From CAWIHS01 sp963836005 (GTDB taxonomy: Bacteria; Pseudomonadota; Gammaproteobacteria; GRL18): a DNA stretch of 64,000 nucleotides. The stretch's first letter is position 1. Each line of letters starts with the position of its first letter. Shown here piece after piece: positions 1 to 8,309 of the stretch. The notes under the pieces were generated by a model. The model was not told the DNA's origin. It saw nothing but the letters and a program-made list of their open reading frames with translations, and did not search any database. The translations under genes and the position numbers were made by a program. The stretch spans positions 248,001-312,000 of the forward strand of contig CAWIHS010000003.1 in the NCBI GenBank assembly GCA_963836005.1, written 5' to 3'.

Positions 1-2144
1 CACCCCGTTTTGAGACAGCGCTTTCGGTCTACAGTATTCTCCGGGGCCTCCGGCCACGTGCCAGGAGTTTCCGCTCGCCTGATCCAGGACTCGCACCTGA
101 GCAGTATCACCCGATGAATCATCGAGATATTGGTATGCCACCATGCCGGTTCCCAGTAACGCTAGATCATAGGCATCGAAATGTGTACCGGTATAGGCAA
201 GAAAGTTTTCAAATAACACATCCTCTACCACCCAGTTGAAAACGGAGACAATATCAAAAAAGGTATTGAACGCCTCGACTGCGGCATAGCCAGCGCCTAT
301 ACCAGCAGGACCTCCAAGCGAACCACCAACTGTAGCTCCGGTGAGGGTGCTCACACAACCGAGAAAACTGCTGCCAACGCTATACATTAAGGCCTTGTCG
401 AGCTTAGTTGCAGCATCTTTATCGCCTATGTCCTCCATCATCTTGGACTGGAAATGCCTGAAAAGCCCTGAAGTGACGATATCTACACATTCAGCTGGAA
501 TTGCAGCTCCTACAATATTCTTGAAAAATTCCAACGTGCTGTAGTGAAGATCAACGGCATTGACCAGGGCAGTGAGATGTTTGTCCTTCTCAATGGCTTC
601 CAGCTGGTTTTTACCCCATCCTCCACTGAAATAAAAATAAGGCTTCATACGGACAAAGGCGCCAAAGGTCTCTATCTTGTCAGTTGCCATGATGTCGCTG
701 CGTTCTGTATCAAGCTTTGATATCACCCCGTCAAGATCACCGATGACCACCTCACCCAGCACCAACAATTGATCCAGTATTTCAGTAGGAATGGCATTGG
801 ATTTGGGCACCAGAAAGTACTTGTGCGATTTGGACTCGCCGGTCTTCACCACGGCAAAGCGTCTTCCCTTATTCACTGCCTTTATCCTTCCCGTAGAGTC
901 CAGCAGCGTAATATCAACTCCGGTTCCCAGCTGCACCGTCTGCCCGACTCCAATCAACTTGGCGGCTGTAGTGCCTGCCGAACGTGGAGACACCCTGGCC
1001 ATCTCAGTTTCAGAAGATTGAGATCGCTTTGCTCTCATGGCCGCAACCTCACTTGCCGTCACCCCGGCCATAAAATAACCGACTGCCCGTCGGGAATTGT
1101 ATTCCGAAAGCTCTGCCTTCCCCATGGCGGGATGATACAGATATGTATTGCCGTCCTTGGTAATTGCGGCGATTCCGTCTTCGGCCAGAGGAACTGATCC
1201 TTCATAAACCTCACCCTGGTAGATGATGGCTGCATTGGGAACGACCAGAGATCCATTGAAGAAACCGGCACTGCCATCAGGAACTGACTCAGGAACATTT
1301 AAATAGCTACTCCAGAGATAAAATGCATCAAGGGAGTCGGCTGCAGTGAGCAAAAAATATAAATTATAGTCACCTACTGGCAAAAGTGAGACTGGAAATT
1401 CACCAAACGGCATTTCATTGATTGGGACGCTGGCTGATTGTTTCCACTTGATCAATCCCTTTTCCGAAGCGGGATATAAATTGCCATTCTGACTCAACAT
1501 AAAGTATTCATCAGGTGCAACCATGGGAGCATGCAAAGCGAAATAAGCATCATAAGGGCCAGAAGGTGTTTCCAGCTCCACCCCGATAGATACGGTCTCA
1601 CCGCCATCAGCAATATCCCCGACAGCAATTGGCTTGATTTGCTCTGGATCAGTTCCGACGTCAGCGAATACTTTCGGTGGGTAGGCGGGATAGATAATTT
1701 GTTTGGCAGGTAAAGGCAGGGTCTGCGCTTTTTCAATAGTTGCAGTTAAAGTAAATGTCGTTTTCTCGTCATTGTAATTCAGGGTGGCTATGTACCATGT
1801 TCCAGCCCTCAGTGCAGGGTTTGTAGATGGTGTTAGTATTATCAGTTCATCTGCAGTCTGCCCGTCTGAAAATATATCCGCATCCGCGTCTATTTCTGAT
1901 ATGGTACCTCCCGAAACTTCACTACCGTATTTGAGATAAAGATCCAGATCGCCGCTGCCCTCTGTAATGGAAACGGTTAGCCTTGTGGCATCCTCGGGTA
2001 CAACAATTTCAATATTTGCAATAGTCATGCTACTGACCCAGGTATTCAGGGGAACACCGCTTTGCAGGGCCGCCTGAGCATGGGTAACAAACACAAGCAG
2101 CAGAACCATGAGGGACAGTAAAGAGATATCGCGTGTTTTTTTCA
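1..2144 (-). CDS. Secreted PPC-domain protein, C-terminus beyond window edge
   Basis: This reading frame stays open from the ATG at 2144 to the window edge, so at least 714 codons are present and the C-terminus is missing. Residues 1-27 form a signal peptide (MKKT start, hydrophobic core, cleavage near AQA). Residues about 30-135 resemble the bacterial pre-peptidase C-terminal (PPC) beta-sandwich, with the typical GSGDLDLYLKYG and GTWYIATL strings. The rest has no family I recognise. A stretch with LEFFKNI and SGLFRHFQSKM is closely matched by a broken copy at 16767-17320, so the protein belongs to a small paralogous group. PPC domains usually sit on exported enzymes or surface proteins, so an extracellular or cell-surface place is likely; the function is unknown. 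A second ATG at 2156 is in another frame. Confidence 0.75.
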
Positions 2145-2955
2145 TCCGATTATCCATCTTTAAGGTTTTGTAGAGTGTCACTTAACATTTCATCTTCTCA
2201 ATAAACCCTTGTAGTATTTCACGGGTATACTCTGTTCTGGACAGTAGATGTTTTTAAAGCGCGTTTCCTGATAATCAAGTTTTCTTGACGGTGAAATAAA
2301 TACAGTGCTTGTGCACTTGGTGATACCAGGTTGACATCGAATATTCGAGTTATAGCACAGTCCTTAATTCACCATAACAAAAATAAGCATACGGGTGAAT
2401 GACTCAAGTCAATCTAAGTAATTATTGACATTAAAAATTGGCTGAATGTGATCTTTAGGGTCAAAATCAGAATCCCGAGCTGTTTTATCTCAATAATTGA
2501 GAATGGCTGCTGTCTGAAAGTAAAATCAGGAACTGAGGTAACTTTTCAATTAGTGCTATAGGTTGTGGTTGCTCGGCGTCTAACCCGTATCGTTTTTTCT
2601 GCACTGGGTTTGGATTGTTTTAATTCTATGCACATTCATTGACCTTGATAGCAAAAACCCCTTGCGAAAACTAGTAGAAGCCAACCAGGGTGATCCGGCA
2701 TTACTGTAAAGACAGCTGGTCTATATTTCAGACTATTTAAATGGCAGAATTATTTTATATTAGAGGGTTTCATTGACAAGCCATAATATGTTCTATATAG
2801 TCGATTATGCTTGAAAGAATGTTTTATTTTTATGCTCACCATTTCGATGTTTTTCTTTAGTACTACCTCGTCCTGTTCATCATAAGCAATTTCTGTTTTT
2901 CCAGCACAATCGCCTAATCAATAGGTTTTTATATTTTTAATTAAAAGGATAATTT
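2145..2955. other. Intergenic region upstream of cold-shock gene
   Basis: About 800 AT-rich bases with no convincing coding frame. The part nearest 2956 probably holds the promoter and long 5' leader usual for cold-shock genes, but I could not identify a cold box. I see no repeat shared with the rest of the window. Confidence 0.5.
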
Positions 2956-3162
2956 ATGTCTACTACTACAGGCACCGTAAAATGGTTTAACGAATCTAAA
3001 GGTTTTGGTTTTATAGAACAAGAATCTGGTCCCGATGTTTTTGCCCATTTCAACGCTATCAGTGGCGGAGGTTTTAAAACTCTTGCTGAAGGCCAAAAGG
3101 TCGAGTTTACTGTAACTCAGGGGCCTAAAGGTCTTCAAGCTGAAAATATTGTTGCACTGTAA
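2956..3162 (+). CDS. Cold-shock protein, CspA family
   Basis: A 68-residue single cold-shock domain, the usual length for the family. Both nucleic-acid-binding motifs are present: RNP1 as KGFGFIE (residues 15-21) and RNP2 as VFAHF (28-32), after the N-terminal GTVKWFN strand. Family members bind single-stranded RNA and DNA in the cytoplasm and melt RNA structure, often in cold or growth-phase adaptation. An AAAGGA ribosome-binding site lies 7-8 bases before the ATG. A long AT-rich leader precedes it and a hairpin terminator follows at 3234. The next gene is another small RNA-binding protein (RRM, frameshifted), a sensible functional neighbour. Which paralogue this is (cspA, cspD or other) cannot be told from sequence alone. 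Confidence 0.95.
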   Translation: MSTTTGTVKWFNESKGFGFIEQESGPDVFAHFNAISGGGFKTLAEGQKVEFTVTQGPKGLQAENIVAL

Positions 3163-3233
3163 ACCTCCAGCGATATCAAAAATAGCATTGTAAAGAATGC
3201 TGGCTCTTTATTTTATATGAGCTCAAAATCTAA

Positions 3234-3267
3234 AAGGGCAAAATCTTAAGGTTTCGCCCTTTTTTGT
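3234..3267 (+). terminator. Rho-independent terminator after cold-shock gene
   Basis: AAAGGGCAAA pairs with TTTCGCCCTTT around a short loop, with one mismatch, and runs into a T tract. It lies 70 bases after the stop of the cold-shock gene and before the RRM gene. Confidence 0.8.
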
Positions 3268-3288
3268 CCGATGTTTTTGAGATTTATT

Positions 3289-3555
3289 ATGAAAAAAATA
3301 TTTGTTGGTAATCTGTACGCAAATGCAACTCAGGATTCTGTTAAAGCCTTATTTTCAGAGTTTGGTATTGTAAGTTCAATTAAATTGGTAATGGATATTT
3401 TTTTCTCGAAAACGCAAAGGTTTCGGTTTTATTGAAATGGAAGGTCATGAAGCCAGAGCGGCTATTTCTGGTCTCAATGGTAAATCATTCGGAGAAAAAA
3501 TCTGGTGGTTAAATTCGAACAATTGAAAAAGAAAGGCAAAGGTCGAAGACATTAG
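3289..3555 (+). pseudogene. RRM RNA-binding protein with two frameshifts
   Basis: From ATG 3289 the frame reads MKKIFVGNLYANATQDSVKA, the RNP2 motif (IFVGNL) and first helix of an RNA recognition motif of the small bacterial type. At a run of seven T near 3400 the frame is lost. Removing one T restores RKRKGFGFIEMEG, the RNP1 motif. A second break lies in a run of A near 3500; adding one A restores NLVVKFEQL and a basic KKKGKGRRH tail ending at the TAG at 3553-3555. The intact protein would be about 88 residues, normal for this family, which acts as a single-domain RNA binder. Both breaks sit in homopolymers, so sequencing error is as likely as true decay. Confidence 0.8.
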
Positions 3556-3795
3556 CATTAAGTTAATTATTTTAGTATTTATGACTTTTTATCTCTCAAA
3601 GATAGATCGTCTGTGCATGATTCTACGGCTTTAAATGATTATCAAATTCTTTATTACGATCTGTTATCCTTTGGGTAGATACTTTTTTACAATTCAAAAA
3701 CGTCCCAAAGAAGATATTTGAATCATTTTTATAACGAACGTGAAAAGTAGAAAAGAGGCAATTTAAAACGGGCGTGATCGATCGCCCGCGCCCAT

Positions 3796-4047
3796 TTAAG
3801 CTACCATTTTCCACTCAAAGTTCTCTGCTATTTTCTGCTCAGGATATAATTCTGAATTGATTTTATTAATGCGAAATGCTGTAAATTCATCCCAGTGCTC
3901 ATTGAGATGAATCGAACGTATATCTAACATGGCCTGAGCACCTTTTATAATCCAACGCATTCCAGCTCGCTCCTTACGGTCTTTAACAAAATGTCTGCAG
4001 GCACCTTCTATCACTCCAGATGCGATGGGGTAACCTTTTTCAAGCTA
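3796..4047 (-). pseudogene. C-terminal remnant of an ISKra4-type transposase
   Basis: The minus strand reads LEKGYPIASGVIEGACRHFV followed by KDRKERAGMRW and a stretch with AQAMLDIR and HLNEHWDEF. This is the conserved C-terminal end of ISKra4-family transposases (SGxIEGACRHxVKDR, RTGMRW). About 80 residues remain. Upstream of LEKG the frame is stopped and no other part of the transposase is visible, so it is a dead fragment. Terminal repeats were not found. Confidence 0.7.
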
Positions 4048-4327
4048 TTGGTCATAGTGCATTCTGTCCGACGTTAGCACAAGAAAAAGCTGAGTGGCTG
4101 CAAAGGGCGTATTACAGCCACACAGCTGCATCCTGGCGAATTATTTAACTTGGGTGAGGATCCCGAACGACAATTGCTCAAATACGCTTTTAATCAATAA
4201 GTCAGAACCAGCCCTCGGTTCCTGATTGAGAGCAGTCTGCATAGCAGTCCGGGGTTCAAATTGATCACGCTCTTCATTGTAGCAATTGCTGTTCCTGATG
4301 ATAGTCCCTTAATTGTGTTTCCTTTTA
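4048..4327. other. Intergenic debris
   Basis: No complete gene. On the plus strand the last 30 codons before TAA at 4198-4200 read like real protein (TQLHPGELFNLGEDPERQLL), but no start or family is recognisable. It is probably another truncated gene end next to the ISKra4 remnant. Confidence 0.35.
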
Positions 4328-4534
4328 TTATGCTACATCCATCCTCATTTCAGCGCCGAATTCCTGTGCGGAGATAGTAGCATCGACTTCTCTTTCAAGT
4401 TCTTTGATACGATCGTTTAACACAGCAACAATTTTGTCACGAGTTACATCGTGGCCAATTTTCTCATTTGTCATTTCAATCCAATGTTTTGTTGCTTCAA
4501 GTTCTTCTAATAGAATTTCTTTACTATCGTTCAT
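4328..4534 (-). CDS. Small acidic coiled-coil protein, unknown function
   Basis: A 68-residue protein starting MNDSKEILLEELEATKHWIE. I chose the ATG at 4534 because AGGAG lies 6 bases upstream; a longer frame starts at 4561 without such a site. The sequence is mostly charged helix, with a heptad-like central part (LNDRIKELEREVDATI) that could form a coiled coil. There is no signal peptide, cysteine motif or membrane segment, so a cytoplasmic small helical protein is likely. I do not recognise a family. It stands alone between an ISKra4 remnant and a miniature transposon. Confidence 0.55.
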   Translation of the reverse strand: MNDSKEILLEELEATKHWIEMTNEKIGHDVTRDKIVAVLNDRIKELEREVDATISAQEFGAEMRMDVA

Positions 4535-4828
4535 AGTGTTCTCCTGATAATTTAAACACATTAATATAATACAAGCATAAGTAATTGATGATATGACTTG
4601 TTCTCGTTATTTAACAGTAAAGCACAGAAAATCATTTTTGTCTAGGACAAAATACATTTTTATTAAAAAAATATGTATATTATTTTGATTTAATAGGGGT
4701 AATATTAAACATCACCCGTTTTTTTGATAACAAGTAATTCATAAATAATTGTTAAATCAATATGTTATGATAAAGTTGTGTTTTTGAATATTGGGAATAT
4801 TGAAAAACAATATTTATGAAAAAAAATA

Positions 4829-5269
4829 GTAACTATTCAGCGTATTTAAGATTTGTAACTTCTCAATAAGTCGGTGCAGTTAAAGTTCCTTCCCCCTTCG
4901 AGGGAGAAGGCCAGGATGGGGGTTGCTTGTATCATCAAGCACTTAACCCCCACCCTAACCCTCCCCCTGATAGGGGGAGAGTATCTTGCTCGGACTTATT
5001 GAGAAATTACTAAGATTTTCACTAAGTGATTGATATCAGGTGTTTGCGTAAGGCAGATAATTGCTCCTGTATAATCTGCATTCCCTACATGACCACCATG
5101 GATGGTGGAAATGCATGCGAGAGGCAGGAAGCCGGGAACGACCATGGATGTATTCACGGCGTCTTCTGGGCAGGTAATTGCTCCATGCATAACCTGCATT
5201 TCCCACATCCATGTGGGTCAATAAATACCTGATATCAAACACGATCTTAGATATACGCTGAATAGTTAC
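4829..5269. mobile_element. Miniature IS66-like element, 441 bp, GTAACTATTCAGCG ends
   Basis: Terminal inverted repeats GTAACTATTCAGCGTAT and ATACGCTGAATAGTTAC enclose a non-coding body. The 8 bases AAAAAATA lie directly on both sides (4821-4828 and 5270-5277), a target duplication. GTAA ends with 8-bp duplications are typical of IS66-family elements, so I infer that an IS66 transposase elsewhere moves it. The body shares its inner parts (AGGCAGATAATTGCTCCTG, GACCACCA) with the copy at 60400. Another element is inserted inside at 4855-5010. Confidence 0.85.
4855..5010. mobile_element. Nested miniature element, 156 bp, GTAACTTCTCAATAAGTC ends
   Basis: The left end GTAACTTCTCAATAAGTC and the inverted right end match at 17 of 18 bases. 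TAAGATTT flanks it on both sides (4847-4854 and 5011-5018), an 8-bp target duplication lying inside the older element at 4829. Its body holds a strong CTCCCCCTGATAGGGGGAG-like hairpin of a type that recurs in the window (21173, and near 31640 and 41575). Confidence 0.85.
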
Positions 5270-5357
5270 AAAAAATATATTATTAGGTAAGTTGTTATAA
5301 ACACTATTATTCAGTATTACGTATAAAGTTGAAATCCTACCACGCCCTGTAATTCAA

Positions 5358-5594
5358 ATGATAAAAACCAAGCTATTCATTTTTATAATCGTTTTATTTA
5401 ATTCTTCCCTGCTGTTTGCTTATGATGCCGTGATTAAGGACAAATACGGCAACACTACAGGCTATATTGATAATGATGACGATAAAACTTACATATTAGA
5501 TAAGTATGGTAGGCGTGGTGATTATATTGAGGAGGATGGCACGATTAAGGATAAATATGGTAATAAAAAGGGTGAGATTGAGGAAAATGATTGA
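5358..5594 (+). CDS. Small secreted protein with DKYGN repeats
   Basis: A 78-residue protein. Residues 1-21 are a clear signal peptide (MIKTKLF, hydrophobic core, cut near LFA). The mature part consists of short repeats: KDKYGNTTGYI, LDKYGRRGDYI and KDKYGNKKGEI, each followed by acidic residues. The pattern D-K-Y-G-x-x-G-x-I suggests stacked beta-hairpins, as in other short extracellular repeat proteins. It is acidic and has no catalytic motif. Function unknown; a periplasmic or outer place is expected. It lies just after a miniature element and before a tRNA fragment, in a gene-poor accessory stretch. No clear ribosome-binding site precedes the ATG. Confidence 0.65.
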   Translation: MIKTKLFIFIIVLFNSSLLFAYDAVIKDKYGNTTGYIDNDDDKTYILDKYGRRGDYIEEDGTIKDKYGNKKGEIEEND

Positions 5595-5734
5595 ATGAGG
5601 TAAAAACTGTAAATTTTGTCTCTAATTACTGTTTGCAATTCATTTACACTGTATCTGCAAATCATAGCCCCGAGTGTCTTACTAACTCTCTATAAGTATG
5701 GTAATATCTCTAGTGGTAGGTGGCTCTTGACGTA

Positions 5735-5779
5735 CTGAAAATCCTTGTGTCCCTGGTTCGATTCCAGGTCTGGGTACCA
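5735..5779 (+). pseudogene. 3' fragment of tRNA-Phe(GAA), possible attachment-site remnant
   Basis: From the anticodon loop CTGAAAA onward the sequence follows a gammaproteobacterial tRNA-Phe: variable loop, T-arm CCTGGTTCGATTCCAGG, 3' acceptor strand TCTGGGT and ACCA. The 5' side has no matching acceptor strand and the anticodon stem does not pair, so this is not a working tRNA. A clean 3' half is what remains at the far end of an element integrated into a tRNA gene. No integrase is nearby. Confidence 0.7.
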
Positions 5780-6041
5780 ATATTTTATTGTTATTTCAAT
5801 ATGCTGCACAAACACCCCTTCTCAATAAAAACATCCTATTTTAAAAATCATGTCTGTATAAATTGTAACCCAGACAATATGAATATCTAACGTGCCAGTT
5901 CGGTACCCAACGTGGCAGTGACAGAGGTTCAATGGGTTCACCTACAGAATTTCAATATGTTGAAATTAATGGCCAGCAAGGCACATTTAGTGTTTCAATG
6001 GAATGCGTCAACTTTTATAAATATCAGATTGCCCTGCGTAT

Positions 6042-6416
6042 TTATGACTTGGAAGGGGTCTTGGTGGCAGCGGTTCTGGACAAAGATACTACCTTTGCCT
6101 TCGGGCGTAGACTTTCCATAGTATGGGGCGAGTTGCGGGTATTTTGAAGCGTGTCGATCAGGCCGCACTCTCCGGCAAAAGATTCCCACATCATCTGGTA
6201 AAATTTCACACAGGCCGACAAGGGATTGGAGGCACGTTTTCGCTCCTGCTCGATGCGCCATTGTATTCGGCGCAGATGTTGCCGGTTTCTCTCGTGCGCT
6301 CTGGTAATCAATGCCTCGATGGCATCCTGGCGATACTGTTCAAAGGCCTCAGGATCAGTCCGGGCAAGCTCTTTTGCCGCATCAAAGTCCAGTTTTGTTA
6401 ATGATTTCTCCTGCAT
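6042..6416 (-). CDS. DUF3135 family protein
   Basis: A 124-residue protein that matches the DUF3135 pattern: FDAAKELARTDPEAFEQYRQ near residues 10-30, then LRRIQWRIEQERKRASNPLSAC near 48-70. The family is found in gammaproteobacteria, is cytoplasmic and helical, and has no assigned function. The C-terminal 35 residues are basic and not conserved in the family as I know it. A plus-strand frame at 5932-6147 overlaps this tail and also looks weakly coding, so the true end of one of them is uncertain. The gene stands alone. Confidence 0.75.
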   Translation of the reverse strand: MQEKSLTKLDFDAAKELARTDPEAFEQYRQDAIEALITRAHERNRQHLRRIQWRIEQERKRASNPLSACVKFYQMMWESFAGECGLIDTLQNTRNSPHTMESLRPKAKVVSLSRTAATKTPSKS

Positions 6417-6801
6417 AGTGCTTGTAATAATGCAGATATCATGCCCATTATAAAATTCTTTTTATTTTTCAATGTGATACAGATTTGATAGTTAAAATTT
6501 ACCTGATCTTAACCTGGAGCCGTAAAGAATATTGACAATTATTTTTAACTGATTTACATAGCAATCTCGTTAAACGTCAGACTTCGAGACATCAGGGGGG
6601 ACGGATTGAACGGAGGTGTCAGAAAGGATGGAAAATCCAATGACGTTTTTCAATCGATAAATTTTAGTAGTTACGATACAACAAAATCGCTTGGTAGTTA
6701 AGATACGACAAAGCCCCTTGGCGTTAACACAGATTTACTAGAAAGTTTCGATTTAAACTGAAAATAACTATCTGGAGTTCAGCAAAAGGAATCAAAGTAT
6801 T
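6417..6801. other. Intergenic region with a 27-bp tandem pair
   Basis: No gene seen. Two adjacent 27-bp units lie at 6667-6693 and 6694-6720, beginning GTAGTTA and ending CTTG, with about five differences. Confidence 0.5.
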
Positions 6802-7137
6802 TCAAAGATTCTGAGGATTCCCGTCTGTTATCTTGGTAAAGGTAAACAAATGTTGCCAGGGGAAACCTACTTGTATTGGAACAAAATATAATTTCCATAC
6901 ATTCCCTTGTTTAACGATTAAGGCACATTTTTCACAAACATCCTTGTATTTTTGGCATAATTTTCCTTCGCTATCCGTATGCCATTGCCCGGTTATAATT
7001 TTGCCTTTTTTCTCATGTCTGAAAGTCCCATCTGGAGAAAAATATATACATATGGTTTTTCCTTTCTGAGCATGTTTTTGTAGAACTGTTTTATCATTGA
7101 TCAATGTGCTGAAAGCTAATACAGAAACAGACAGCAT
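6802..7137 (-). CDS. Hypothetical protein, probably exported
   Basis: A 111-residue frame that begins MLSVSVLAFSTLINDKTVLQ, a short hydrophobic start that could be a signal peptide or its remnant. The body reads like a small beta-rich domain: GKTICIYFSPDGTFRHEKKG, ITGQWHTDSEGKLCQKYKD, CEKCALIVKQGNVWKLYF. The pattern of glycine-tryptophan turns resembles proteins that score a released or bound ligand in the periplasm, but I cannot name a family. The start is uncertain and the N-terminus may be cut short. Plus-strand codons at 7141-7274 (QLLKQIVMIPDVFNPSPF) form another short remnant between this gene and the next. Confidence 0.45.
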   Translation of the reverse strand: MLSVSVLAFSTLINDKTVLQKHAQKGKTICIYFSPDGTFRHEKKGKIITGQWHTDSEGKLCQKYKDVCEKCALIVKQGNVWKLYFVPIQVGFPWQHLFTFTKITDGNPQNL

Positions 7138-7313
7138 CGATCAATCTGTGAAAATGGATTTGACCGTTGACTTAGCACCTGAGACTAATATTGAGCAATT
7201 GTTAAAACAGATTGTAATGATCCCTGATGTGTTTAATCCCAGTCCTTTCTCTGAACAAAGTCCCTCCCACTGAACCTTATCGTTTTATATCAGCAATAGA
7301 CATTTAGGCTGAA

Positions 7314-8255
7314 TCAGAACCGGACGTAAGTCTTGCCGCCATGTTCTATCCAACCATGGATCATTTTCCTGGTGGTAAATCCGCTGGAGCAATTCCCATG
7401 CTGATCGATAACAATGACCCCTCCGCGTCCCTGTACCTTTCTTTTCAGATATTTAATACCAGCCTCAGTAGCTGTATGAGCATCCATACCCTTCATATAG
7501 ATAAAATCAGCAATAGTTTTGGAAATCATGGTACGCATAAAATCTTCACCATAACCCGTTGCAGAAATGGCGCAGGTTTCATTATCCGCATAAACACCTG
7601 CCCCTGCGATGGGGGTATCACCCACTCTGCCCATGCGTTTATTGACAATACCACCGGTTGAAGTTGCCGCAGCAAGATTACCCTGAAGATCACGGGCGAC
7701 AGCGCCAATTGTCCCATATTTTTGATCCTCGCTGTCGGCCTCGGAATCATCATGATCCAGCATAATCTTGTTTTTCAGCCGTGCTTCGTTTAATTGCTGT
7801 ACTCGATCAGGGGTTAGAAAATAATTTTCAGGAACGCGTTTAACACCGCAATGCTCAGCAAAACGCATGGCGCCGTCGGAGATCAACATAACATGTTCAC
7901 TTTCAGTCATAACCATGCGGGCCAGTTGAATCGGATTCGCGATGTTATCCACTGCAGCTACAGCACCCACACTTAAATCACGGCCATCCATGATCGCAGC
8001 ATCCATTTCAACTTTTCCATCTTCGTTGAGCACCGAACCACAGCCAGCATTGAAAACCGGATCATCTTCGAGTAATGAAGCACAGGCTTCAACTGCCTGA
8101 AGTGCTGAACCACCCAGTTCAATAACTTCTCGTCCATGTTCCAGTGTTCGGCGTATACTTTCAAGATAACGCATCGCGGTTTTATCATCCCTGACATTAT
8201 CCAGTGCACCAGCACCGCCATGTACCATCAATGAATATCTGTCTGATTGCCTCAT
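7314..8255 (-). CDS. Isoaspartyl peptidase / L-asparaginase, Ntn-hydrolase type
   Basis: A 313-residue precursor of the plant-type asparaginase family (EcAIII/IaaA). The N-terminal HGGAGA (13-18) is conserved. The precursor cleaves itself before Thr182 in the YGTIGAVA motif; this Thr becomes the N-terminal nucleophile. The substrate-binding STGG (199-202), GRVGD (209-213) and the glycine-rich GAGVYAD follow. Such enzymes hydrolyse beta-aspartyl dipeptides and often asparagine in the cytoplasm. An acidic insert (DHDDSEADSEDQK) lies just before the cleavage site, where such linkers are usually variable. It follows an ATP-grasp gene after 54 bases on the same strand, with GAGGA before its ATG, so the two are probably co-transcribed. 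Confidence 0.92.
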   Translation of the reverse strand: MRQSDRYSLMVHGGAGALDNVRDDKTAMRYLESIRRTLEHGREVIELGGSALQAVEACASLLEDDPVFNAGCGSVLNEDGKVEMDAAIMDGRDLSVGAVAAVDNIANPIQLARMVMTESEHVMLISDGAMRFAEHCGVKRVPENYFLTPDRVQQLNEARLKNKIMLDHDDSEADSEDQKYGTIGAVARDLQGNLAAATSTGGIVNKRMGRVGDTPIAGAGVYADNETCAISATGYGEDFMRTMISKTIADFIYMKGMDAHTATEAGIKYLKRKVQGRGGVIVIDQHGNCSSGFTTRKMIHGWIEHGGKTYVRF

Positions 8256-8309
8256 AAAATCCTCAAATTTTGCTGATATAATTTTACATTATATCAGAGT
8301 AGCTATTCT

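Noticed and set aside
4829..5269. Short frames on both strands inside the element
   Set aside because: They arise from the near-palindromic body and have no start signals.
5932..6147. Plus-strand frame SPTEFQYVEINGQQGTFSVS opposite the DUF3135 gene
   Set aside because: It reads somewhat like protein, but has no ribosome-binding site and overlaps a recognised family on the other strand. Left uncertain.
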